Below are positions 6,710 to 13,987 of a stretch of 21,872 nucleotides of DNA, piece after piece. Numbering within the stretch: position 1 is the stretch's first letter; the number at the start of each line of letters is the position of its first letter. Under the pieces are notes generated by a model that was given only the letters and a program-made list of their open reading frames with translations, had not been told where the DNA came from and made no database searches. The stretch spans positions 1-21,872 of the forward strand of contig JBAZBJ010000016.1 of assembly GCA_041671525.1 (NCBI GenBank), in the 5' to 3' direction. Made by a program: the position numbers and the translations under genes. Source of the stretch: UBA11098 sp041671525 (GTDB lineage Bacteria > Patescibacteriota > Minisyncoccia > Moranbacterales > UBA2206).

Positions 6710-8608
6710 ATGCAAAAATTTTTAGACAAGAACTATCAATTGCTCATTGGAATAATTTTGTCTTTTGTGGCGATTGTTTCCATCCTGAACGCCGCTTCGG
6801 ACAGTCTGATTTATGACGAAGCCGCGCACATTCCGGCCGGGTACAGCTACCTGACCCAACATGACATGCGCCTCAATCCGGAACACCCTCCGCTGCTCAA
6901 GGATATGGCTGGCTTGCCCCTGCTTTTCATCCAGCCTAAATTCGACACCGCGCAGGATTTTTGGACCAAGGACAACGCCAATGACAGCCAATGGAACGCT
7001 GGCAAAATCTTTCTTTTTGCTTCTGAAAACAATCCGGATCAAATCATTTTTTGGTCGCGCCTGCCTTTTGTCCTCCTCTCGCTGCTCCTGGGACTGTTCA
7101 TTTTCAAATGGACGCGCGAACTGGCCGGCTTGACCGCCGGAATGTTGGCTCTGATCCTCTATGCCTTTGATCCCAATATTCTCGGCCACAACCATTTCGT
7201 CACCACCGATCTGGGCATCGCCGCCTTCATCACTTTTTGTTTTTATTATTTTTTAAAATTCATCAAACATCCGACTTGGCAAAATGCCGCCCTGTTCGGA
7301 ATATTTCTGGGGCTGATGCAGCTCGCCAAGTTTTCTTCCGTTTTGACCTTCCCCATTTTTGCCCTGATTATCTTCGCCTATCCGGTGATAAAAATTCATT
7401 CTGACAAAAAATACGCTCGCTTAAAATCTCTTTCTGAATATATCCTCAAGGGGTCGGCGGCTTTCATAATTTCCTTGATAATTGTCTATGTGGTTTATTA
7501 TCTAAACACCTATGCGATGCCGCAGACGAAACTGTTGGAAATTATGGATCACTATTTCAATCCGGAGGATACGCGCGCCATCAATGTTTTTGGCCGCAGA
7601 CTCATCTCCTGGATGAACGCGCAACCGATTTTGATGCCGCTGGCGGATTATGTTTTTGGCGTCGCCCGGGTGTTCCAACGGGTCGCCGGTGGCAACGTGA
7701 CCTATTTCATCGGGGAAGTTTCCAACAAAGGCTACCTGTCATATTTCCCAATCGTTTTCCTAATCAAGGAGCCCCTGCCAATTTTGTTTTTCATTTTCTT
7801 CTCCCTGGGACTCGGTCTCCTCGCCACTATCAAATCGCTCACTCACTCGTCCCGCCATTTTCTTGCCGGTTTTTTCCGCTATCTGCGGACGCATGTCGTT
7901 GAATTTTCCCTGCTGCTTTTCATCCTCTTCTACGCGGCTGTCAGCATCCAAGGCCGGCTCAACATCGGCTTCCGTCATCTGTTTCCGATCCTGCCCTTTA
8001 TCTATATCCTGACCGCCGTAACCGTTGCGCGGTTCCTGAAAAACAAAATATATCACCACAAAAAGTTCGCGTCGATTACGCATAACTCCCCTGAAGCTAT
8101 GACTCTGTCACAGCAAGAAGCACGCGAAAAACAAAAGATCAAGATTTTCTCCGTCGCTTTTGTCGTTCTGGTCGCATATCTGATTTTGGGCACCGTCTTC
8201 GCCTATCCGTACTACATGGCATATTTCAACGAAACCGTCGGCGGAGCAAAAAACGGCCACCATTATGTCGTCGACTCCAACGCCGACTGGGGGCAAGACC
8301 TGAAAAGATTGGTGTCTTTCCTGGACAAGCATCCGGAAATCGGCAAAATCCGACTAGATTATTTCGGCTTAGCTGATCCGCAATATTATCTCGAAGACAA
8401 ATATCTCACGTGGTGGTCGGCCAAACAGCCGGAGGCCGGTTGGTATGCAATTTCAACCGAGTTTCTGCAGCAAAGCCTGTTCGACAAAACCGTTCCGGAC
8501 GCGGAAAGTTATCGCTGGCTCAAAAACAAAAAACCCGTCGACCGCGCGGGCACTTCTATCTTGATTTACTATGTGACACCGGAGGAGGCGGCAACCTTAA
8601 ACAAATAA
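6710..8608 (+). CDS. GT39-like membrane glycosyltransferase with EHPPL motif
   Basis: A 632-aa multi-pass membrane protein related to protein O-mannosyltransferases. Visible motifs are LIYDEAAHIPAGYSYL in the first outer loop and NPEHPPLLK shortly after, a hallmark pair of the PMT_2/GT39 group. About eleven hydrophobic helices follow. The C-terminal part has a soluble region containing DSNADWGQDLKRL, a motif I associate with this subfamily. The frame is open from a GTG at 6692, directly after the previous stop, but ATG 6710 precedes the natural start of the first helix and is preferred. It shares the operon with the upstream GT39-like gene, so the two may act on the same polymer or glycoprotein pathway. 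Confidence 0.84.
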   Translation: MQKFLDKNYQLLIGIILSFVAIVSILNAASDSLIYDEAAHIPAGYSYLTQHDMRLNPEHPPLLKDMAGLPLLFIQPKFDTAQDFWTKDNANDSQWNAGKIFLFASENNPDQIIFWSRLPFVLLSLLLGLFIFKWTRELAGLTAGMLALILYAFDPNILGHNHFVTTDLGIAAFITFCFYYFLKFIKHPTWQNAALFGIFLGLMQLAKFSSVLTFPIFALIIFAYPVIKIHSDKKYARLKSLSEYILKGSAAFIISLIIVYVVYYLNTYAMPQTKLLEIMDHYFNPEDTRAINVFGRRLISWMNAQPILMPLADYVFGVARVFQRVAGGNVTYFIGEVSNKGYLSYFPIVFLIKEPLPILFFIFFSLGLGLLATIKSLTHSSRHFLAGFFRYLRTHVVEFSLLLFILFYAAVSIQGRLNIGFRHLFPILPFIYILTAVTVARFLKNKIYHHKKFASITHNSPEAMTLSQQEAREKQKIKIFSVAFVVLVAYLILGTVFAYPYYMAYFNETVGGAKNGHHYVVDSNADWGQDLKRLVSFLDKHPEIGKIRLDYFGLADPQYYLEDKYLTWWSAKQPEAGWYAISTEFLQQSLFDKTVPDAESYRWLKNKKPVDRAGTSILIYYVTPEEAATLNK

Positions 8609-8626
8609 TCCTAGTTTGAGCACGCA

Positions 8627-8793
8627 GAGAAAAGCTTGGCTTTAAGGAGGAGTCCGCCGCGCCTGCCTGCCGGTAGGCAGGGACGCCGGAGAAAAGCCGA
8701 GCTTTGAGTGAGCGTCCGACGGGTATCCAACGGGTTTCCTAAAGCTAAGCTTTTCGCAGGTTCGACGGCTCCTCTCTAAAGCTTAGCTTTAGG
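8627..8793. repeat. Cluster of AAAGC...GCTTT inverted repeats in a convergent spacer
   Basis: Two 33-base direct copies begin GAGAAAAGC (8627-8659 and 8689-8721; 24 of 33 identical by eye), and a rough inverted relative lies at about 8765-8793. Several small stems contain AAAGC and GCTTT. The last, CTAAAGC-TTA-GCTTTAG (8776-8792), is followed by an A-run and then a T-run and may end transcription of the plus-strand operon. Between the direct copies sits a separate GCCTGCC palindrome. No gene is visible here. Confidence 0.6.
8662..8681. repeat. GCCTGCCTGCC-type palindrome, copy 1
   Basis: CCTGCCTGCC followed by GGTAGGCAGG is a 20-base palindrome with one mismatch. A perfect 22-base version lies at 16884-16905. 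Both are intergenic. Confidence 0.8.
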
Positions 8794-8803
8794 GCAAAAA
8801 AAA

Positions 8804-9790
8804 TTATTTTTTCTCTTTCTTCTTCTCTTCGTCTTTTTTTACTTCTTCCACCGGCGGCTGGATTGCCTCGATGTTTTTGAGTTTATAGTAAACTTTGTTT
8901 TCGGTGCGCAGATCGACATATTCAAGGTTGCCTCGCTTTTCTTCACCGATTTTGTCAGTCAGAACCAGCTTTAACGTATCCACTGCTTTTTGGATCGGCA
9001 AAGCATTGTCAAAATAGATCTTCCAACCCTCGCTGGTTGTTGCTCGAATGTCACCGGAAACCAATTGCGGCGTGTGGAAATTTTTGTCGATCGCGATATT
9101 CAAATCGCTTTTTAATTTATCTTTGATGTCCAGCAGATATTGCATACACGCCTGCTCCAACGTCTCCTCGCCCAACTTTATCGCCTTATTCCCATCATCG
9201 TTGATTACCAACAAATTATTCTCCTGCAATTCGTTCGATGCAAAATCCGCCAAGGCGTACGGCACGCCTGAATTGTCAATGATAAAGCAAGCGCCCGCGC
9301 TACACAAAATCACCATGGATTTTCTTTCCCGCACACTAATGACCAAAGTGTCGGGAAATTTTTTCGTGACCTGGACGTCCTCGAGACGTTTGAATCTGTC
9401 CGTCAGCGCTTTTTTCACCTGTTCCTTGTTGATCAGGATCAAATTATTTTTGGCCACAACATTCACATATTTCCCGGCGATAGTTGCATCCGCCACTCTG
9501 CGCAGCGCGTCCGCGTCCAGATCCTGCGTACCACCAATGGTTGTTTTTGTAACCAACAAAAATGGCGAGAAAAACAACAGGTACAGCGTACTGCCGACAA
9601 AAATCAGGAGCAACAAGGCATTAACCACCTTGCGCCAAATCGCAGATCCGGACTTCTCCGTTTTTCCGCGGCGCGCCCGCCTCGACTCGCGAAGATCGCT
9701 CGTCGACGCGAGGCGGGCCAACCCGACCGCGCGTTCGTCGATATTTCGGATGGCTCTTTTTTTAATTTTATTTTTATTTCCGAACAGCAT
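8804..9790 (-). CDS. ftsQ: FtsQ/DivIB-like cell division protein
   Basis: A 328-aa bitopic membrane protein. A basic cytoplasmic tail of about 50 residues precedes one helix (VVNALLLLIFVGSTLYLLFF, about residues 55-75). A POTRA-like domain begins after it (VTKTTIGGTQDLDADALRRV), and the beta-rich FtsQ domain ends with NLEYVDLRTENKVYYKL, a typical FtsQ signature. A lysine/glutamate tail closes the protein. FtsQ links early and late divisome proteins at the septum. The gene starts 7 bases after the holB-like stop and is last in the murA-mreB-GT4-GT4-holB unit. In most bacteria ftsQ lies beside murC/ddl/ftsA, so this placement is unusual. Sequence similarity in the family is low, hence moderate confidence in the exact name. 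Confidence 0.8.
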   Translation of the reverse strand: MLFGNKNKIKKRAIRNIDERAVGLARLASTSDLRESRRARRGKTEKSGSAIWRKVVNALLLLIFVGSTLYLLFFSPFLLVTKTTIGGTQDLDADALRRVADATIAGKYVNVVAKNNLILINKEQVKKALTDRFKRLEDVQVTKKFPDTLVISVRERKSMVILCSAGACFIIDNSGVPYALADFASNELQENNLLVINDDGNKAIKLGEETLEQACMQYLLDIKDKLKSDLNIAIDKNFHTPQLVSGDIRATTSEGWKIYFDNALPIQKAVDTLKLVLTDKIGEEKRGNLEYVDLRTENKVYYKLKNIEAIQPPVEEVKKDEEKKKEKK

Positions 9791-9797
9791 GTGCTTT

Positions 9798-10679
9798 CTA
9801 AAAATTTAGAAATAAATTTTCCATTATCAGTCGGGCATTGGAATTGGTGTTTTTAATCGTTGCCAGACTTTTTTCGGTCTGGTCCAACAAGTTCAACGCT
9901 TTGACTTTCGTTATCCGCGCAACCACCCGGCGCCCCAGAATTATTTCCCGAAAAATAATCAGCCATAAGTTCAGTTTTTTTGTCAGCAGTTCGCCATCTT
10001 TGACCATTTCTTCCGCCACGGCAAATCTCTCCACCACGCTTTGTGTAAAAAACTTTTTCAGTTCCGCGGCAGTTTCTTTCCGAAAAGCCAGCTCTTCATC
10101 ATTTGCCAAAAAATTCAACGCCAACCCCGGCCGGCCGAGCGACCAAAAGATTATGTCTTCCATTTCACGACCGCCCCGCTTCGCCAGCTCCGCCCGCAAT
10201 TCCGATTCCGCCACCGTCCCAAAACGCATTTTTTGGCAACGCGACAGGATGGTCGGCAAAAGCTTTTTTTCATCGCTGGTCACCAAAATCAGCACCACAC
10301 CCGGATTGGCTTCTTCCAAAGTCTTGAGCAATCCATTTTGCGCGGCTTTATTCAGCATTTCGGCCTCCTCGATAATGGCCACTTTATAGCCGTCACTTTG
10401 CGCTGTCAGGCTCAGCTGATGCTGGAAATCACGGATCTGCTCAATCTTAATCGCCAGTTTTTTAGTGACACCTTTCTTTTCCTCTATCTCCGGCTTCAGA
10501 ATAATCAGATCAGAGTTAATTTTTTTCTCGCTACCAATCAATTTTTGCGCAAAGTCGAAGGCCATCATAAATTTTCCCACACTTTCTGGCCCATAAAAAA
10601 GATACGCGTGGCTAACCGCCTTTTTTGCTATGGCCTTATCCAGCAAATTCTTTACTTTTTGATGACCAATGATGTTCAT
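9798..10679 (-). CDS. holB: DNA polymerase III delta-prime subunit-like clamp-loader protein
   Basis: A 293-aa AAA+ protein of the clamp-loader family, which opens the beta sliding clamp in replication. It opens with MNIIGHQKVKNLLDKAI and HAYLFYGPESVGK, a degenerate P-loop (GPESVGKF, lacking the usual Ser/Thr after Lys), as expected for a delta-prime subunit that does not hydrolyse ATP. Further motifs are IIEEAEMLNKAAQNGLLKTLEE (Walker B/delta-prime region) and LLPTILSRCQ (SRC arginine-finger motif). The zinc-binding cysteines of some clamp-loader subunits are absent. Its ATG immediately follows the TAG of the upstream glycosyltransferase with no gap, suggesting translational coupling. A gamma/tau-like subunit is less likely because of its short length and P-loop. 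Confidence 0.85.
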   Translation of the reverse strand: MNIIGHQKVKNLLDKAIAKKAVSHAYLFYGPESVGKFMMAFDFAQKLIGSEKKINSDLIILKPEIEEKKGVTKKLAIKIEQIRDFQHQLSLTAQSDGYKVAIIEEAEMLNKAAQNGLLKTLEEANPGVVLILVTSDEKKLLPTILSRCQKMRFGTVAESELRAELAKRGGREMEDIIFWSLGRPGLALNFLANDEELAFRKETAAELKKFFTQSVVERFAVAEEMVKDGELLTKKLNLWLIIFREIILGRRVVARITKVKALNLLDQTEKSLATIKNTNSNARLIMENLFLNF

Positions 10680-11819
10680 CTAATTTATTTTATCAATATA
10701 TTCAGATAACTCTTTGATGAATCTTTCCTTGGAAAATTCTTTCGCACGATTAATTATAATTTGCCGATCATAACTTTTCTCATTCTCCATAAATCTACGT
10801 ACGCCATCCGCGATGACCTCCGGCGTGGCCGCTTCAAAAAATTCCCCGGTCTGCCCTTCCAGCACAATTTCCTTGACGCCACCTTTGCGGATCGCCAGCA
10901 CCGGCGTGCCGAAACTCATAGCCTCCACCGGCGCGATGCCAAAGTCATCCACGCCCGCGAAAATGAAAGCGCGCGCGTTTTGATAATACTTCTGAACTTG
11001 TTCGTCTGACTGCCAGCCCAAAAATTGGATATTTTCTCCCGCAATTGAGCGTAAATATTTTTCATGACTTCCCTCACCTATAACAATCAGTGGCAGCCCA
11101 AGCTTGTTGAAGGCCTCCACCACGACATCAACTTTTTTATACGGTGATAAGCGGGAAACAATTAGGAATGGCCGCGTATCGCGTATCGCGTATCGCGTAT
11201 CGTTTTCTGCGCGATCCACGTTATGCGATCCACGATCCACGTCTACCGGCGGATAAATCACCGCACTCTCCCGGCCGTAATACTTCTTAATCCTGGCCTG
11301 GGTATATTGCGAGTTGGCAATCAGGAAGTCCGGCCGATCCGCCGCCGACTTGTCCCAGATGCGGATGTAATTCAAAATGCTGCGTGCCAAGAAATTCATG
11401 CCCCAGCCTTTTTCCTGTTGTTGCAGATATTCCCCGTTGGCGTCCCAGACAAAACGCATCGGGCTGTGGATGTAGGAGATGTGGATTGTATCCAAGCGCA
11501 CCACAATACCCTTTGACCAAGCGCCAGAGGAAGAAATCACCAGATCAAATTCGCGCAGATCAAAAGTCTCCGGCGCCGTCGGCATCAGCGGCAATAAATA
11601 TTTATGCCGCTTCCGCAAAAACTTGGGAAACTTTTGCAAAAACGAAGCGAAAACCACTTTGTCCGCGAACTTCCCGCGCATCTTTTCCTTGTCATAGAGC
11701 AACGTATAAATCGGCGCGTCCGGAAACATTTCGCAGAGCGCCTCCAAAACCCTCTCCGCCCCGCCGAACTGGGTCAGAAAGTCATGTACAATAGCGACTT
11801 TTAATTTATTGATCTCCAT
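10680..11819 (-). CDS. GT4-family glycosyltransferase (WbaZ-like)
   Basis: A 379-aa GT-B fold enzyme of family GT4, which transfers a nucleotide-activated sugar at the cytoplasmic face during polysaccharide or glycolipid assembly. The N-terminal domain shows VAIVHDFLTQFGGAERVLE, and HISYIHSPMRFVWD is typical of WbaZ-like mannosyl- or rhamnosyltransferases. The C-terminal domain has FLIVSRLSPYKKVDVVVEAF and a DDFGIAPVEAMSFGTPV block, where the usual first Glu of the EX7E motif is Asp. Residues about 197-222 (VDRGSHNVDRAENDTRYAIRDT region) are encoded by a short-period repeat and form an unusual interdomain loop. It starts 3 bases after the previous GT4 gene and abuts holB. Sugar and acceptor are unknown. 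Confidence 0.85.
   Translation of the reverse strand: MEINKLKVAIVHDFLTQFGGAERVLEALCEMFPDAPIYTLLYDKEKMRGKFADKVVFASFLQKFPKFLRKRHKYLLPLMPTAPETFDLREFDLVISSSGAWSKGIVVRLDTIHISYIHSPMRFVWDANGEYLQQQEKGWGMNFLARSILNYIRIWDKSAADRPDFLIANSQYTQARIKKYYGRESAVIYPPVDVDRGSHNVDRAENDTRYAIRDTRPFLIVSRLSPYKKVDVVVEAFNKLGLPLIVIGEGSHEKYLRSIAGENIQFLGWQSDEQVQKYYQNARAFIFAGVDDFGIAPVEAMSFGTPVLAIRKGGVKEIVLEGQTGEFFEAATPEVIADGVRRFMENEKSYDRQIIINRAKEFSKERFIKELSEYIDKIN
11173..11241. repeat. In-frame short-period repeat inside a GT4 gene
   Basis: Four tandem copies of the 7-base unit CGCGTAT (11173-11202) are followed by copies of GCGATCCACG/ATCCACG (about 11209-11241). The block stays in the coding frame and encodes the loop between the two GT-B domains. 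The same words (ATCGTGG repeats and ACGATACGCG) occur in the spacer at 12901-12975, so the two are relatives. It is not a CRISPR: the units are too short and lack unique spacers. Confidence 0.85.
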
Positions 11820-11822
11820 ATA

Positions 11823-12905
11823 TTATTTTAAGACTTCAGCGATTTCAGCCGCACATTTTTCCCAACTGAATCGTTTCACATTCTCATAGCCCTTCTGTAT
11901 TATATCATCCCGCAGGGTTTTGTCGCTTAGTAGTTTATAGGCCACGTCGGCGATGGCCTCGGCGCTCAGGGGGTCGACCAACAGTAGAGACGGATTGCAA
12001 TCCGTCTCTACGCCGGCAATTTCCGGGACGGAAGAATTATTGCTAGCCACCACCGGGCAACCCACCGACTGCGCTTCCAAAATCGGAATGCCAAAACCTT
12101 CATAAAAAGTCGGAAACAAAAAAACGTCGGCGTCTTTCAATAATTTCCATTTCTCTTCTTCACTGACAAATCCAGGCAAAATTATATCTTTGCCGCAATT
12201 TGTATTTTTTAACTCTTCCTGGATCTTTTCTGCTCCATAGCCAAACTTTCCAGCTAAAATTAACCTATGCGTAATTTTGTAATGCTCTTTCAGAATTTCA
12301 AAAGATTTAATAATACCAACGATATTTTTTCTCTCTTCCAATCTTCCGACAAATAACATAAATGGTTTTGAAATTTGATCATTGAGATTTGATTGGAATT
12401 TACCGCTATATCCTTCATACACAACCTGGATTTTATCTTCCGCGACTCTATACAATGCCATCAGGTCTTTCTTCGTGTTCTCCGAAACGGAAATTATCTT
12501 TTTCGCCCATTGGCAGGACATCCTGATTGTGGCGCGCATATACAGTCGCGCCCAAAGAGAATAAGCCGCCGGAACAAATTCATATTCCAAACCGTGGATG
12601 GCCACTACCGTATTTTTCGAATGGATAATTGGTACGGTGTGAGCCGGAATAAACAATGTATTGACCGGATGACATAACATCTCGTAAGAAAGTCCGACCT
12701 GCGTCCATAAATATTTTAGTCCGATAACTTTTATTTTCCAACTGCCAGGAAGCTCAAAATCAACCGATTGATTTTTTTTGACATACAAAATCACCTCATG
12801 TCCTTCCAGTTTATTCACGAGGTGTTTGATGACTTGATAAGAATATTCTTCAATGCCGGTCCTTTGAGCCAAAAAAGCCCGCGAACCGTCAATACCTATT
12901 CGCAT
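11823..12905 (-). CDS. GT4-family glycosyltransferase
   Basis: A 360-aa GT-B enzyme. The start MRIGIDGSRAFLAQRTGIEEYSY matches GT4 enzymes of the mannosyltransferase-like branch. C-terminal motifs are FMLFVGRLEERKNI, PGFVSEEEKWKLLKDADVFLFPTFYEGFGIPILEA (a proper EX7E) and GCPVVASNNSSVPEIAG. Next comes a short extra loop (VETDCNPSL) that relatives normally lack and that is encoded by a perfect palindrome (11984-12011), before LLVDPLSAEAIA. It is probably the third gene of the murA-mreB unit, with a repeat-filled 70-base gap after mreB and 3 bases before the next GT4. The ATG lies at the edge of that repeat and has no Shine-Dalgarno. Role in surface polysaccharide assembly is inferred. Confidence 0.87.
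   Translation of the reverse strand: MRIGIDGSRAFLAQRTGIEEYSYQVIKHLVNKLEGHEVILYVKKNQSVDFELPGSWKIKVIGLKYLWTQVGLSYEMLCHPVNTLFIPAHTVPIIHSKNTVVAIHGLEYEFVPAAYSLWARLYMRATIRMSCQWAKKIISVSENTKKDLMALYRVAEDKIQVVYEGYSGKFQSNLNDQISKPFMLFVGRLEERKNIVGIIKSFEILKEHYKITHRLILAGKFGYGAEKIQEELKNTNCGKDIILPGFVSEEEKWKLLKDADVFLFPTFYEGFGIPILEAQSVGCPVVASNNSSVPEIAGVETDCNPSLLLVDPLSAEAIADVAYKLLSDKTLRDDIIQKGYENVKRFSWEKCAAEIAEVLK
11984..12011. repeat. Perfect 28-bp palindrome inside a GT4 gene
   Basis: The arm GTAGAGACGGATTG (11984-11997) is followed at once by its exact reverse complement (11998-12011). It is in-frame and encodes part of an extra loop after the PEIAG motif of the glycosyltransferase. GTAGAGAC...GTCTCTAC palindromes resemble dispersed repeats I recall from cyanobacteria; that comparison is from memory. 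Confidence 0.9.
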
Positions 12906-12975
12906 ATCGTGGATCGTGGATCGTGGAACGCAAATTTCGCTATGCGATATGCGATATGCGTTTCACGATACGCGA
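12901..12975. repeat. Short-period inverted repeat between mreB and the GT4 gene
   Basis: Three copies of ATCGTGG (from about 12905) and copies of GCGATAT/ATGCG (about 12940-12960) fill the gap. ATCGTGGAACGCA (left) can pair with TGCGTTTCACGAT (right) with one mismatch. The block touches the GT4 start codon on one side and the mreB stop on the other, so in the mRNA it would be an intercistronic hairpin. Its words recur in the coding repeat at 11173-11241. Confidence 0.75.
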
Positions 12976-13983
12976 CTATTTGCTTAACATTATCGTCCGT
13001 TTGTAAACTTCCAGATTATCCAAGGCGATACCGATGCCTTTGATCACGCAGAAAAGCGGATCTTCCGCCACATAGCACGGCACTTCGATTGTTTTGGTGA
13101 TCAACTGATCCAAGTGACGCAACATTGCCCCACCACCAGAGAGCACCATTCCTTTGTCCATGACATCGGCCGCCAGTTCCGGCGGTGTTTCCTGCAGCAC
13201 TTTTTTGATGGCATTGATGACTTCGCGCAGTTCGTCTTGCAGCGCTTCGGTGATTTCGTTGGAAGAAATTTTGATCGTTTTCGGCAAGCCCCCAGTCAGG
13301 TCACGGCCGCGGACTTCCATGTGATCTTCCTTGACCTGCGCGATAGCCGAACCGATCTGAATCTTGATGTCTTCCGCCGTGCGGTCACCGATAGCCAAAC
13401 TGTATTTGCGTTTGATGTAATCCGCGATGGCTTGGTCAAACTTGTTGCCACCCACGCGCGCGCTGTGCGCCGCCACGATGCCGCCCAGCGAAATAATGGC
13501 CACTTCGGATGTGCCACCCCCAATGTCGATGATCATATTGCCCGCCGGTGAATTGATCGGAATGCCGGCGCCAATGGCCGCCAGCACCGGCTCCTTGACC
13601 ACATAGGCGGCTTTGGCACCCGCCCGCACCGCGGCATCGATCACGGCCCGTCTTTCGGTGGACGTCACACCCGCCGGAATGGAAATCATAATTTCCGGCC
13701 GCACCAGACGAAACTTGCCACTAACTTTGTTGATGAAATACTTGAGCATGGCTTCGGTAATTTTGTAGTCCGCAATCACCCCATCCTTCATTGGCCGGCT
13801 GGCCACAATCGTGTCCGGGGTGCGTCCCAACATTTCGCGCGCCTCACTGCCCACGGCCAACACCCGGTTATCAATCACCGAAATCGCCACCACTGACGGC
13901 TCATTCACCACCACTCCCTTACCCGGGATAAACACCAACGTGTTGGCGGTGCCCAGATCAATTCCAATTTTGCGTACAAACAT
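12976..13983 (-). CDS. mreB: Rod-shape protein MreB (bacterial actin)
   Basis: A 335-aa actin-fold ATPase of normal MreB length. It begins with the phosphate-1 motif IGIDLGTANTLVF, has the phosphate-2 motif NMIIDIGGGTSEVAII (about residues 149-163), VKEPVLAAIGAGIPI between them, and GMVLSGGGAMLRHLD in the adenosine motif near the end. MreB forms membrane-bound filaments that guide RodA-type wall synthesis, and rodA is in this window too (18284-19375). The gene follows murA by 4 bases and is surely in the same transcript. MreC and MreD, which usually follow mreB, are replaced here by two glycosyltransferases. Confidence 0.97.
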   Translation of the reverse strand: MFVRKIGIDLGTANTLVFIPGKGVVVNEPSVVAISVIDNRVLAVGSEAREMLGRTPDTIVASRPMKDGVIADYKITEAMLKYFINKVSGKFRLVRPEIMISIPAGVTSTERRAVIDAAVRAGAKAAYVVKEPVLAAIGAGIPINSPAGNMIIDIGGGTSEVAIISLGGIVAAHSARVGGNKFDQAIADYIKRKYSLAIGDRTAEDIKIQIGSAIAQVKEDHMEVRGRDLTGGLPKTIKISSNEITEALQDELREVINAIKKVLQETPPELAADVMDKGMVLSGGGAMLRHLDQLITKTIEVPCYVAEDPLFCVIKGIGIALDNLEVYKRTIMLSK

Positions 13984-13987
13984 AAAA

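Noticed and set aside
10041..10709. 222-aa plus-strand open frame
   Set aside because: Antisense to the holB-like gene, which has clear clamp-loader motifs; the composition (rich in F, H, Q, R) is typical of a shadow frame.
11173..11202. Possible CRISPR array
   Set aside because: Units are 7 bases, directly abutting, with no unique spacers, and the block is in-frame coding sequence.
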